From an uncultured Lachnospiraceae bacterium (GTDB taxonomy: Bacteria; Bacillota; Clostridia; Lachnospirales; Lachnospiraceae), in the NCBI GenBank assembly GCA_910588285.1, contig CAJUQB010000073.1:1-23851 (forward strand): DNA of 23,851 nucleotides, in the 5' to 3' direction. The position numbers were made by a program, and so were the translations under genes. Below the pieces are notes generated by a model. It had not been told where the DNA came from. It saw nothing but the letters and a program-made list of their open reading frames with translations, and did no database searches. Positions 16,662 to 23,851 of this stretch are shown here, in pieces; the first letter of the stretch is position 1, and the number at the start of each line of letters is the position of its first letter.

Positions 16662-17258
16662 ATGAAAATACTTGCCATAGCGGATGAGGAGTCCTCCTAT
16701 TTGTGGGAGAATTTTGATAAAAGTAAGCTGGAGGGTGCGGACCTGATTATTTCCTGCGGAGATCTGGATCCCAGGTATCTGTCGTTTCTGGCCACCTTTT
16801 CCGGAATCCCGGTGCTGTATGTCCGGGGAAACCATGACAGCAAATACGATAAGATCCCTCCGGACGGCTGTATCTGTATTGACGATACGGTCTATGTCCA
16901 CGAAGGGGTGCGGATTCTGGGGCGGGATCAGTATACGGAGAAGGAGATGCAGCGCAGGATCCGGCGCCTTAGGCGGAAGCTGTTCTGGAAGAAGGGCTTT
17001 GATATCCTGGTGACCCATGCGCCGGCCTACCAGATCAATGATGCCCGGGACCTGCCCCACCAGGGCTTTATGGCCTTTGTGGAGCTGTTGGAGAAATACC
17101 GGCCGCGGCTGTTCCTTCATGGCCATGTCCACTTGAGCTACAGCCGCAGCCAGCGCAGATACGACAAGTACCAGGATACCCATATAATCAATGCTTATGA
17201 GAAATGCATTGTGGATTATGAGGCGCCGGAGGGGGTGCTGCAGGCGGGGAAGAAATAA
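16662..17258 (+). CDS. calcineurin-like metallophosphoesterase
   Basis: A 198-residue cytosolic phosphoesterase of the calcineurin-like fold. The metal-site motifs in order are D8 in ADEE, GD (33-34), GNHD (56-59), TH (118-119) and HGHVH (153-157). The first motif, normally DxH, reads D-E-E here, so one metal-binding histidine is replaced by Glu10; the others are intact. From memory this DEE pattern recurs in clostridial relatives, so it may be a subfamily trait rather than damage. An insertion rich in arginine and lysine (98-111) follows the GNHD block. The start is 3 bases after the preceding stop, with GGAGG inside the upstream gene, so the two proteins are probably translated together. 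Substrate unknown; nucleotide or phosphodiester turnover is a guess from context. Confidence 0.85.
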   Translation: MKILAIADEESSYLWENFDKSKLEGADLIISCGDLDPRYLSFLATFSGIPVLYVRGNHDSKYDKIPPDGCICIDDTVYVHEGVRILGRDQYTEKEMQRRIRRLRRKLFWKKGFDILVTHAPAYQINDARDLPHQGFMAFVELLEKYRPRLFLHGHVHLSYSRSQRRYDKYQDTHIINAYEKCIVDYEAPEGVLQAGKK

Positions 17259-17284
17259 GAGGTCGGGTTGCTTTTCACGGGTCA

Positions 17285-17309
17285 GGAATGCGCACTAGCT
17301 GCACATTCC
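17285..17309. other. imperfect hairpin before purL
   Basis: GGAATG-C-GCA pairs with TGC-A-CATTCC around loop CTAGC: 9 paired positions and one C-A mismatch, 26 bases after the phosphoesterase stop. No T-run follows. It may end or stabilise the upstream transcript, or be a copy of a dispersed palindrome. Confidence 0.4.
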
Positions 17310-17325
17310 GTAAGAACATAATTCA

Positions 17326-17338
17326 AATGGTCGGAAAT
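17326..17338 (-). promoter_or_regulatory. PurBox-like site upstream of purL
   Basis: On the minus strand this reads ATTTCCGACCATT, matching 12 of 13 positions of the Bacillus PurR box AWWWCCGAACWWT. It lies 23 bases before the purL -35 box. A second, inverted box, which Bacillus PurR normally needs, is not convincing, so this is tentative. Confidence 0.35.
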
Positions 17339-17361
17339 TAGCAATATCCTGACAGAAATAA

Positions 17362-17391
17362 TTGTATTTACACTACAGATTGTGCTATAGT
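17362..17391 (+). promoter_or_regulatory. extended -10 promoter for purL
   Basis: TTGTAT (17362-17367), an 18-base spacer and TATAGT (17386-17391), with TG at 17383-17384 giving an extended -10 element. It lies about 40 bases before the purL start. I saw no purine riboswitch in the 174-base gap. Confidence 0.6.
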
Positions 17392-17432
17392 AAAGAAAGA
17401 AGTTTCCCAAGAAAAACGAACAGGAGGTCCAT

Positions 17433-20400
17433 ATGAGTCAGGTACGAAGAATTTTTGTGGAGAAAAAAGCGCCCTATGCCATTGCGGCAAAGGAGCTGGC
17501 GGCGGAGATCAAAAGCTATCTTGGAATCCACACCATCACGGGTGTGCGGGTTCTGATCCGCTATGATATTGAGAATATTTCCCAGGAGACATACGAGAAG
17601 GCGCTGGGAACCGTGTTCTCGGAGCCGCCGGTGGATGAGGTGTATGAGGAGAGCTTTCCGGTGGAGGGAGAGGCAGTATTCTCCGTGGAGTATCTTCCGG
17701 GGCAGTTTGACCAGCGTGCGGATTCTGCCCAGCAGTGCGTGAAGCTGCTGAATGAGGAGGAGGAACCCATCATTCAAAGCGCTACCACCTATGTGCTGAA
17801 GGGGGAGATCACGCCGGAGCAGCTTGCAGCGGTAAAGAATCACTGCATCAACCCGGTAGATTCCAGAGAGTCCGGGGCGGACAAGCCGGATACCTTGGTG
17901 ACTCAGTTTGAAGAGCCGGAGGATGTGGCGGTTTTGGAGGGCTTTTGCGGAATGCAGGAGGAAGCGCTTAGGAAGCTGTATGATTCCCTGGGCCTTGCCA
18001 TGACCTTCCAGGACTTCTTACATATCCAGAACTACTTTAAGGGGGAGGAGAAGCGGGAGCCCTCCATGACTGAGATCCGTGTGCTGGACACCTACTGGTC
18101 CGACCACTGCCGCCATACCACATTTTCCACAGAGCTTACGGAGGTAACCTTCGGCCAGGGCTATTACAGGAAGCCCATGGAGGATACCTATGAGGACTAC
18201 CTGAACACCCACAGGGAGCTGTATCAGGGCAGGGACGACAAGTTTGTCTGCCTGATGGATCTGGCCCTGATGGCGATGAAACGGCTGAAAAAGGAAGGAA
18301 AGCTTCAGGATCAGGAGGAGTCGGATGAGATCAATGCCTGCTCCATCGTGGTGCCGGTGGAGGTAGACGGCGTCACCGAGGAATGGCTGGTGAACTTCAA
18401 GAACGAGACCCACAACCATCCCACGGAGATTGAGCCCTTTGGCGGTGCGGCCACCTGTCTGGGAGGGGCCATCCGTGATCCCCTGTCCGGCCGGACCTAC
18501 GTCTACCAGGCCATGCGCGTCACCGGAGCTGCAGATCCCACCGTGTCCGTGCAGGATACCCTTCCCGGCAAGCTTCCCCAGAAGAAGCTGGTGCAGGGGG
18601 CTGCCCATGGATACAGCTCCTATGGCAACCAGATCGGTCTGGCTACCGGTTATGTGAAGGAGATCTACCATCCGGATTATGTGGCAAAGCGTATGGAGAT
18701 CGGCGCTGTGATGGGGGCTGCTCCGCGCCGGGCCGTGCAGCGGCTGACCTCGGATCCGGGAGATATCATTATCCTCCTGGGAGGCCGTACCGGCCGGGAC
18801 GGCTGCGGCGGTGCCACCGGCTCCTCCAAGGCCCATACTACCCAGTCCATAGATACCTGCGGCGCTGAGGTGCAGAAGGGGAATCCGCCCACAGAACGGA
18901 AGATCCAGAGACTGTTCCGCCGGGAGGAGGTTGCCCATATCATCAAGAAATGCAATGATTTCGGCGCAGGCGGCGTGTCTGTGGCCATCGGTGAGCTGGC
19001 AGACGGCCTTCGGATCCAGCTGGATCAGGTGCCGAAAAAATACGCGGGCCTGGACGGCACGGAGCTGGCAATCTCAGAATCCCAGGAGCGTATGGCCGTG
19101 GTGATCGCGCCCCAGGATGTGGAGCAATTCCTGGCCTATGCCAGGGAGGAGAACCTGGAGGCCGTGGAGGTTGCTGTGGTAACAAAGGAGCCCCGCCTGG
19201 TGCTGATCTGGAGAGGGAAGGAGATCGTCAACCTTTCCAGGGCCTTCCTGAATACCAATGGCGCCCATCAGGAGACAAAAGTGGCGGTGGAGATTCCGAA
19301 GCAGGAGGAGAATTTCTTTGAGAAGAAGGAGATTCCGGCCGTGGAGGCAGCCCTTGCAGCAGGGGACATCCGGGAAGCCTGGCTGGCCACCTTACGGGAT
19401 CTGAATGTGTGCTCCCAGAAGGGGCTGGTGGAGCGGTTTGACGGCTCCATTGGCGCGGGAAGCGTATTTATGCCCTATGGCGGCAGATATCAGCTGACGG
19501 AGACCCAGAGCATGGTGGCCAAGCTGCCGGTACAGACGGGAAGCTGCGACACCGTGACCATGATGGCCTATGGCTTTGATCCCTATCTGTCCAGCTGGAG
19601 CCCCTACCATGGTGCGGTGTATGCAGTCCTGGAGTCTGTGGCCCGGATTGTGGCTGCCGGCGGCGATTATAAGAAGATCCGCTTTACCTTCCAGGAATAT
19701 TTCCGCCGGATGAGCCAGGATCCTGGCCGCTGGAGCCAGCCGGTGGCAGCTCTGCTGGGAGCCTACAGCGCCCAGATCGGATTTGGCCTGCCCTCCATCG
19801 GCGGCAAGGATTCCATGTCCGGAAGCTTTAACGAGATTGACGTGCCCCCCACGCTGGTGTCCTTTGCTGTGGACATTGCCCGGGAGCAGGAGATCATCAC
19901 TCCGGAGCTGAAGGCAGCAGGCAACAAGCTGGTGAACTTTAAGATTGCCAAGGACAGCTACGACCTGCCGGATTATGCACAGGTTATGAAGCTGTATGAT
20001 GCCATCCACACCTTGATTGGCAGGGGGGCGATTGTATCTGCCTATGCATTGGACGGCAAGGGCATTGCGGCTGCTGTCAGCAAGATGGCCTTTGGCAATC
20101 AGCTGGGTGTGACCATTGATGCAGACCATTGCAGGAACTGCATGTTCTCCCCCAGGTTCGGCCATATCATTGCCGAGGTGCCGGCAGACAAGCTGGCCCT
20201 GGTGGAGGAGCTGGTGGATGCGGCTTCCTTCCGCGTATTCGGTGAGGTGAATGACCGCAGGACCTTTGTGTACGGCGATGTGGAGATTCCAGTGGAGGAG
20301 GCTGTGGCCGTATGGCAGAAGCCCCTGGAAAAGGTATTTCCCACCAGGAGCACCACAGATACCGGAATTGTGGATACCGGACTCTATGATACCAAGAATA

Positions 20401-21224
20401 TTTATGTGTGCAGGCACAAGGTAGCAAAGCCCAGGGTATTTATCCCGGTATTCCCGGGAACCAACTGCGAGTATGACAGCGCCATGGCCTTTGCCCGGGC
20501 AGGGGCAGAGCCGGTGGTGAAGGTGTTCAAGAACCTGAGCGCCTCTGATATCCGGGATTCTGTGGAGGAATTTGCATCAGCCATCAATGAGGCCCAGATG
20601 ATTATGTTCCCGGGCGGCTTTTCCGCAGGGGATGAGCCGGAGGGCAGTGCAAAGTTCTTTGCCACAGCCTTCCGCAACGGCCGGATCGCAGAGGCAGTGA
20701 ACCGGCTGCTGAAGGAGCGGGACGGCCTGATGCTGGGAATCTGTAATGGCTTCCAGGCACTGGTGAAGCTGGGGCTGGTGCCCCATGGGGAGATTACGCC
20801 CCAAACGCCGGATTCCCCCACCCTGACCTACAATACCATTGGCCGCCATATCTCCAAGATGGCGTACACCAAGGTGGTGACCAACAAGTCCCCGTGGCTG
20901 ATGCAGGCAGAGCTGGGCAAGACGTATACCTGTCCGGCCTCCCATGGAGAAGGGCGGTTTGTGGCGCCGAAAGAATGGCTGGATCAGCTGTTTGCAGCAG
21001 GCCAGGTGGCAACCCAGTATGTGAATGAGGCAGGTGAGCCTACCATGGATGAGGAGTGGAACATCAATGGCTCCTACATGGCCATTGAGGGGATTACCAG
21101 TCCGGACGGGCGGATCCTTGGGAAGATGGCTCATGCGGAACGGCGTGGCAGGAGCGTTGCCATCAATATCACCGGGGACCAGGATATGAAGCTCTTTGAG
21201 TCCGGAGTAGCGTATTTTAAATAA
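17433..21224 (+). CDS. purL: phosphoribosylformylglycinamidine synthase, single-chain
   Basis: This enzyme converts FGAR to FGAM with glutamine and ATP, the fourth step of de novo purine synthesis. At 1263 residues it is the large one-chain form in which the PurS-like (about 1-85), linker, PurL-type synthetase (about 170-960) and PurQ-type glutaminase (about 1005-1263) parts are joined. It belongs to the type seen in Clostridia. Seen: SDHCRHTTFSTEL, NFKNETHNHPTEIEPFGGAA, GFGLPSIGGKDSMSG, and in the glutaminase the nucleophile Cys1104 in GICNGFQ and the HGE pair His1171/Glu1173. The ATG follows CAGGAGGT. It has its own extended -10 promoter and a PurBox-like site. No other pur genes are adjacent. 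The upstream BMP-type protein could be functionally linked, which is inference. Confidence 0.97.
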   Translation: MSQVRRIFVEKKAPYAIAAKELAAEIKSYLGIHTITGVRVLIRYDIENISQETYEKALGTVFSEPPVDEVYEESFPVEGEAVFSVEYLPGQFDQRADSAQQCVKLLNEEEEPIIQSATTYVLKGEITPEQLAAVKNHCINPVDSRESGADKPDTLVTQFEEPEDVAVLEGFCGMQEEALRKLYDSLGLAMTFQDFLHIQNYFKGEEKREPSMTEIRVLDTYWSDHCRHTTFSTELTEVTFGQGYYRKPMEDTYEDYLNTHRELYQGRDDKFVCLMDLALMAMKRLKKEGKLQDQEESDEINACSIVVPVEVDGVTEEWLVNFKNETHNHPTEIEPFGGAATCLGGAIRDPLSGRTYVYQAMRVTGAADPTVSVQDTLPGKLPQKKLVQGAAHGYSSYGNQIGLATGYVKEIYHPDYVAKRMEIGAVMGAAPRRAVQRLTSDPGDIIILLGGRTGRDGCGGATGSSKAHTTQSIDTCGAEVQKGNPPTERKIQRLFRREEVAHIIKKCNDFGAGGVSVAIGELADGLRIQLDQVPKKYAGLDGTELAISESQERMAVVIAPQDVEQFLAYAREENLEAVEVAVVTKEPRLVLIWRGKEIVNLSRAFLNTNGAHQETKVAVEIPKQEENFFEKKEIPAVEAALAAGDIREAWLATLRDLNVCSQKGLVERFDGSIGAGSVFMPYGGRYQLTETQSMVAKLPVQTGSCDTVTMMAYGFDPYLSSWSPYHGAVYAVLESVARIVAAGGDYKKIRFTFQEYFRRMSQDPGRWSQPVAALLGAYSAQIGFGLPSIGGKDSMSGSFNEIDVPPTLVSFAVDIAREQEIITPELKAAGNKLVNFKIAKDSYDLPDYAQVMKLYDAIHTLIGRGAIVSAYALDGKGIAAAVSKMAFGNQLGVTIDADHCRNCMFSPRFGHIIAEVPADKLALVEELVDAASFRVFGEVNDRRTFVYGDVEIPVEEAVAVWQKPLEKVFPTRSTTDTGIVDTGLYDTKNIYVCRHKVAKPRVFIPVFPGTNCEYDSAMAFARAGAEPVVKVFKNLSASDIRDSVEEFASAINEAQMIMFPGGFSAGDEPEGSAKFFATAFRNGRIAEAVNRLLKERDGLMLGICNGFQALVKLGLVPHGEITPQTPDSPTLTYNTIGRHISKMAYTKVVTNKSPWLMQAELGKTYTCPASHGEGRFVAPKEWLDQLFAAGQVATQYVNEAGEPTMDEEWNINGSYMAIEGITSPDGRILGKMAHAERRGRSVAINITGDQDMKLFESGVAYFK

Positions 21225-21244
21225 AACTGAAATAAGAATTTTCA

Positions 21245-21292
21245 GCACAACAGAATTTTAACACAACAGAAATTATTAGCACAACAGAATTT
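21245..21292. repeat. three short direct repeats after purL
   Basis: CACAACAGAA occurs three times (21246-21255, 21262-21271, 21280-21289), each within a 14-base unit ending in AATT or ATTT. Spacing is 16 and 18 bases. The block starts 21 bases after the purL stop and runs directly into a long hairpin. Function unknown. Confidence 0.7.
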
Positions 21293-21336
21293 CAATGGCC
21301 TCGAAATGGGAGCAGCATCCCGTTTTGAGGTCATTG
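21293..21336. terminator. long hairpin, probable end of the purL transcript
   Basis: Bases 21293-21311 pair with 21318-21336 over 19 positions with three G-U pairs and no mismatches, around loop GCAGCA. There is no clean T-run (TCTGATGC follows), so it is an atypical terminator or an mRNA 3'-end structure. The rest of the gap to 21405 shows nothing clear. Confidence 0.55.
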
Positions 21337-21405
21337 TCTGATGCAGGCAGAGAATAGAAAGGGCAGAGCCGGAGCAGACAGGCCTGCCGAAGAGAGAGAA
21401 TCTCC

Positions 21406-22749
21406 ATGAAAAAGGAACCATCATTTTTAAAACATTTTTTTCAGATTTATATTGCGCTGGTGCTTCAGAATGTGATCACCTTAAGCGTCAATCTGGCGGA
21501 CAATATGATGCTGGGAGCATACAGCGAGACGGCATTGTCCGGCGTGGCGGCAGTGAATCAGATTCAATTTGTATTTCAGCAGGTCCTGTTTGCCCTGGGC
21601 GACGGACTGGTGATTTTCTGCAGCCAGTACTGGGGGAAGAAACAGACAGAACCCATGAAGCGGATTGCAGCGATCGCCATGTATGCCGGGGTTTTTGCAG
21701 CAGTGGTTCTGCTTGTGCTGGCCAGCTGCGTTCCCCATGGCATAGTTGGCCTGTTTACAACAGAGGAGGCCATTATTCAGGAGGGGGTATCCTACATACG
21801 GATCATACGGTTTTCCTATCTGTTCTTTGCAGTTACCGTGATCCTGCTGGCAACCCTGCGCAGCGTGGAGGTTGTGAAGATTGCATTTTACCTTTCAGTA
21901 CTGACCTTTTTTGTGAACTGCGGAATTAATTATGTGTTGATTTACGGGCGTTTTGGGGCTCCGCGGCTGGGCGTGGAGGGAGCGGCCATCGGTACGCTCA
22001 CGGCACGTATTCTGGAGACGGCAGTCCTGGTCTTTTATATTGCAGTCAGGGAAAAGGAGCTGAAGCTCCGGCTGCGGGATTACGGGAGGCCGGATCCTGT
22101 CCTTGCAAAGGATTATTTTAAGCTGACCACGCCGATGGTTGCAGTCCAGGGCCTGTGGGGCGTGAATACGGCGCTGCAGACAGTGATCCTGGGGCATATG
22201 ACGGCAGCGGCCATTGCAGCCAACAGCGTAGCGTCCACATTGTTTCTGGTGGTAAAATCCATGGCAGTGGGAGCTGCCTCGGCAACGGCTGTTATCATTG
22301 GGAAAGCCATTGGCACAGGGGACATCGGGCGGGTGAAGGAGTATGCCCGCCGCCTGCAGAGGATCTTTCTTGTGATCGGTATTACAGGAGGGATTCTGTT
22401 GTTTTTCCTTCGGATTCCTGTGCTTGGCCTATATGAACTGTCAGCTGCTACAAAAGCCATGGCAAATCAGTTTTTGATCATCTTAAGTGTGGTATTTGTG
22501 GGAATGTCCTATCAGATGCCCACCAACAACGGGATTATCCGCGGGGGCGGCAATGCCATGTTTGTGGTAAAAATGGATCTGATCAGCATTTGGTGCATTG
22601 TGATACCTGTGTCCCTGCTTATGGCCTTTGTGGTGAAGGCTTCCCCAGTGGTGGTGGTCTGCTGCCTGAATGCGGACCAGATTTTTAAATGTGTGCCTGC
22701 TTTTCTGGAATCCCATTATGGGAACTGGATTCGGAAGCTGACGCGGTAA
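21406..22749 (+). CDS. MATE family efflux transporter
   Basis: A 447-residue inner-membrane protein with about 12 hydrophobic segments in two halves, as in the MATE (NorM/DinF-like) family of sodium- or proton-driven multidrug exporters. Signatures seen are the N-terminal SVNLADNMMLGAYSETALSGVAAVNQ, which carries the usual D-x-x-M-x-G pattern of helix 2, followed by GDGLVIFCSQYWGKK. The second half has SVASTLFLVVKSMAVGAASATAVIIGKAIGTG in two pieces. The ATG at 21406 follows GAGAGAGAA at modest spacing, so the ribosome site is weak. It is transcribed apart from purL by the hairpin between them. The substrate cannot be told from sequence. The response regulator gene follows about 75 bases later. 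Confidence 0.92.
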   Translation: MKKEPSFLKHFFQIYIALVLQNVITLSVNLADNMMLGAYSETALSGVAAVNQIQFVFQQVLFALGDGLVIFCSQYWGKKQTEPMKRIAAIAMYAGVFAAVVLLVLASCVPHGIVGLFTTEEAIIQEGVSYIRIIRFSYLFFAVTVILLATLRSVEVVKIAFYLSVLTFFVNCGINYVLIYGRFGAPRLGVEGAAIGTLTARILETAVLVFYIAVREKELKLRLRDYGRPDPVLAKDYFKLTTPMVAVQGLWGVNTALQTVILGHMTAAAIAANSVASTLFLVVKSMAVGAASATAVIIGKAIGTGDIGRVKEYARRLQRIFLVIGITGGILLFFLRIPVLGLYELSAATKAMANQFLIILSVVFVGMSYQMPTNNGIIRGGGNAMFVVKMDLISIWCIVIPVSLLMAFVVKASPVVVVCCLNADQIFKCVPAFLESHYGNWIRKLTR

Positions 22750-22824
22750 TGCTGCCCCGGGATTTTCCTAAAAATCAATGACCGGACAAATCTATTTTAT
22801 TGAGTGAAGCAGGAGAGCGAGAAG

Positions 22825-23520
22825 ATGAAATACAAGATTGCAATCTGTGATGATTCTGATGCAGACAGACAATATATTTTGAATATCGTAAATGGCTGGA
22901 TGCAGGCTTGGGGCCATACCGTACATATAGATACCTTTTCCTCTGCAGAGAGCTTCCTGTTCCGCTATGCAGAAGAAAGCGACTTTGACATTCTGCTCCT
23001 GGACATTGAAATGGGAGCAATGGACGGCATAACGATGGCAAAGCAGCTGCGTGAAAATAACGACACAGTTCAGATCATTTTCATTACAGGCTATTCTGAC
23101 TATATCTCGGAGGGCTACGAGGTGGCAGCACTCCATTATCTGATGAAGCCGGTCAAGGAAGAAAAGCTCTGCGCTGTGCTTGCGCGTGCCGCAGAGAAAG
23201 TTTCCAAGAATGAAAAGGTATTGAGCTTTGAAACCAGCAGTGAAATGGTGCGTGTGCCGATTTATCAAATTCGGTATGCAGATGTACATGGAAACTACGT
23301 TACGATACACGCCCTGTCGGATGTAACCGTGAAAATGACATTGGGAGAACTGGAAAAACAGCTGGACGAACGGTTTTACCGTGCGGGGCGTTCTGCGATT
23401 ATCAACCTTACGCAGATCAGCCGCGTAACCAGGACAGAAGTCAGATTAAGCGACGGAGCTGCCATTCCGCTCCCAAGGGGAGCTTACAATGCTTTGATAA
23501 TGCCATTGAAGCAAGCGTGA
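22825..23520 (+). CDS. LytTR response regulator, altered C-terminus
   Basis: A 231-residue AgrA/LytR-type regulator. The receiver domain (1-120) has the acidic pair Asp9-Asp10, phosphoacceptor Asp60 in LLLDIEM, Thr88 and Lys108 in the LMKPV block. The LytTR DNA-binding domain (about 130-231) shows IRYADVHGNYVTIH, FYRAGRSAIINLTQI and LSDGAAIPLPRGAYNAL. The ATG at 22825 follows AGGAG (22811-22815). The last residues, IMPLKQA, do not look like a LytTR end, and the same bases in another frame encode the N-box of a histidine kinase. The gene is therefore probably cut a few codons short of its natural end by a deletion and ends by chance in kinase sequence. The DNA-binding core looks complete, so it may still work, but without its partner kinase. 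Confidence 0.9.
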   Translation: MKYKIAICDDSDADRQYILNIVNGWMQAWGHTVHIDTFSSAESFLFRYAEESDFDILLLDIEMGAMDGITMAKQLRENNDTVQIIFITGYSDYISEGYEVAALHYLMKPVKEEKLCAVLARAAEKVSKNEKVLSFETSSEMVRVPIYQIRYADVHGNYVTIHALSDVTVKMTLGELEKQLDERFYRAGRSAIINLTQISRVTRTEVRLSDGAAIPLPRGAYNALIMPLKQA

Positions 23521-23774
23521 AATTGCCGGAGGGACAGCGGGTGATCCGCGTGTATATGGATATGCGGAATACGCAGCTCTACATATCCTTTACCAACTTT
23601 ACTGCCGGCAGGAAAATGAAGAAGGAGGGCAGGCTGTTCCGCAGCACAAAGGGCGATGGACACGGGTTCGGTCTTGTCCGCATGGATGCGATTGTGGAAC
23701 GGCTGGACGGATACATCAGCCGCAACAGTGAGGATGGGGCCTTTACAACGGAAATACTTCTTCCCCAGGTGTAA
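23493..23774 (+). pseudogene. GHKL histidine kinase, C-terminal ATPase remnant
   Basis: Reading from 23493 gives FDNAIEASVKLPEG, the N-box of GHKL (AgrC-like) kinase ATPase domains, then a strand region (LYISFTNFTAG) and the G-box region KGDGHGFGLVRMDAIVE, ending FTTEILLPQV at a stop. This is the last 90 or so residues of a kinase that would normally be 400 or more. The sensor region, membrane helices and the phosphorylated histidine are all missing. The first 28 bases overlap the response regulator in another frame. A GTG at 23517 exists in frame but has no ribosome site and would skip the N-box. The remnant cannot act as a kinase. Confidence 0.85.
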
Positions 23775-23799
23775 ATAGTTGTAATTGGTTACTATTTAC

Positions 23800-23827
23800 G
23801 GTGCCTTGCACCCTGCTGCAAGGCATC
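23800..23827. terminator. hairpin after the kinase remnant
   Basis: GGTGCCTTGCA pairs with TGCAAGGCATC(C) around loop CCCTGC: 9 perfect pairs plus a G-U and a G-C. It lies 25 bases after the stop. CTATTT before it and AAATAG after it add a loose outer inverted repeat. No T-run follows. It could be a terminator or part of a dispersed repeat cut by the window edge. Confidence 0.45.
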
Positions 23828-23851
23828 CGGCCAGTAAAATAGCGGTTGCGT

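Noticed and set aside
17259..17432. Purine riboswitch before purL
   Set aside because: No three-way-junction pattern or conserved loop sequences could be found in the gap.
21245..21292. CRISPR array or LytTR binding sites
   Set aside because: The units are too short and closely spaced for CRISPR, and the complement TCTGTTGTG fits the LytTR box poorly, with the wrong spacing.
23517..23774. A separate small 85-residue gene starting at GTG 23517
   Set aside because: There is no ribosome site, and the same frame carries kinase homology upstream of the GTG, so it is a kinase fragment.

Overview
The window looks like a chromosomal segment of a Lachnospiraceae-type gut Clostridia (Firmicutes). The evidence is the gene order yceD(DUF177)-rpmF ... 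plsX-acpP-rnc-smc-ftsY, a clostridial one-chain purL, the 403-residue ACT-type threonine ammonia-lyase, sigma-A promoters and strong AAGGAGG ribosome binding sites. I cannot resolve the genus. Nearly every gene is on the + strand. I see no tRNA, rRNA, CRISPR array or insertion sequence.

Region A (1 to about 2620) is visibly AT-rich and decayed. It holds the C-terminal part of an ABCC-like ABC exporter (its frame runs off the left edge) that is frameshifted just before its H-loop. Next comes a B12-type radical SAM gene that lacks its N-terminus and is broken by several net -1 shifts at short homopolymers. This looks like the stub of a horizontally acquired peptide- or metabolite-modification and export locus that ends just upstream of ackA.

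Region B (about 2650-6716) is GC-richer housekeeping sequence: a sigma-A promoter, ackA, a consensus promoter, yceD-rpmF, a terminator, a YesL/DUF624 membrane protein, a palindrome-overlapped promoter, pta and a terminator. AckA and Pta form the acetyl-CoA/acetyl-phosphate/acetate ATP-yielding pathway, but here they are separated by three genes and have separate promoters.

Region C (6727-17258) starts at its own promoter and runs plsX-acpP-rnc-smc-ftsY-ilvA-(ParB-like/BMP fusion)-metallophosphoesterase with short gaps or overlaps, so it probably forms one long transcript. It combines phospholipid and fatty-acid supply (PlsX, ACP), RNA processing (RNase III), chromosome organisation (SMC), membrane targeting (FtsY) and threonine catabolism (IlvA). 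A two-gene module that may sense nucleosides inside the cell closes it. A long hairpin sits directly before rnc.

Region D (17259-23851) holds purL with its own promoter and a PurBox-like site, a block of short repeats plus a 19-bp hairpin, a MATE efflux pump and an AgrA/LytR-like response regulator. The regulator's last codons run directly into the ATPase domain of a GHKL histidine kinase whose front part is missing. This is best read as a deletion that fused the end of the regulator gene to the kinase gene.

The most interesting items are the regulator/kinase deletion scar, the cytosolic ParB-like/BMP fusion with its translationally linked phosphoesterase, the hairpin before rnc, and the serially frameshifted ABC/radical SAM remnant.
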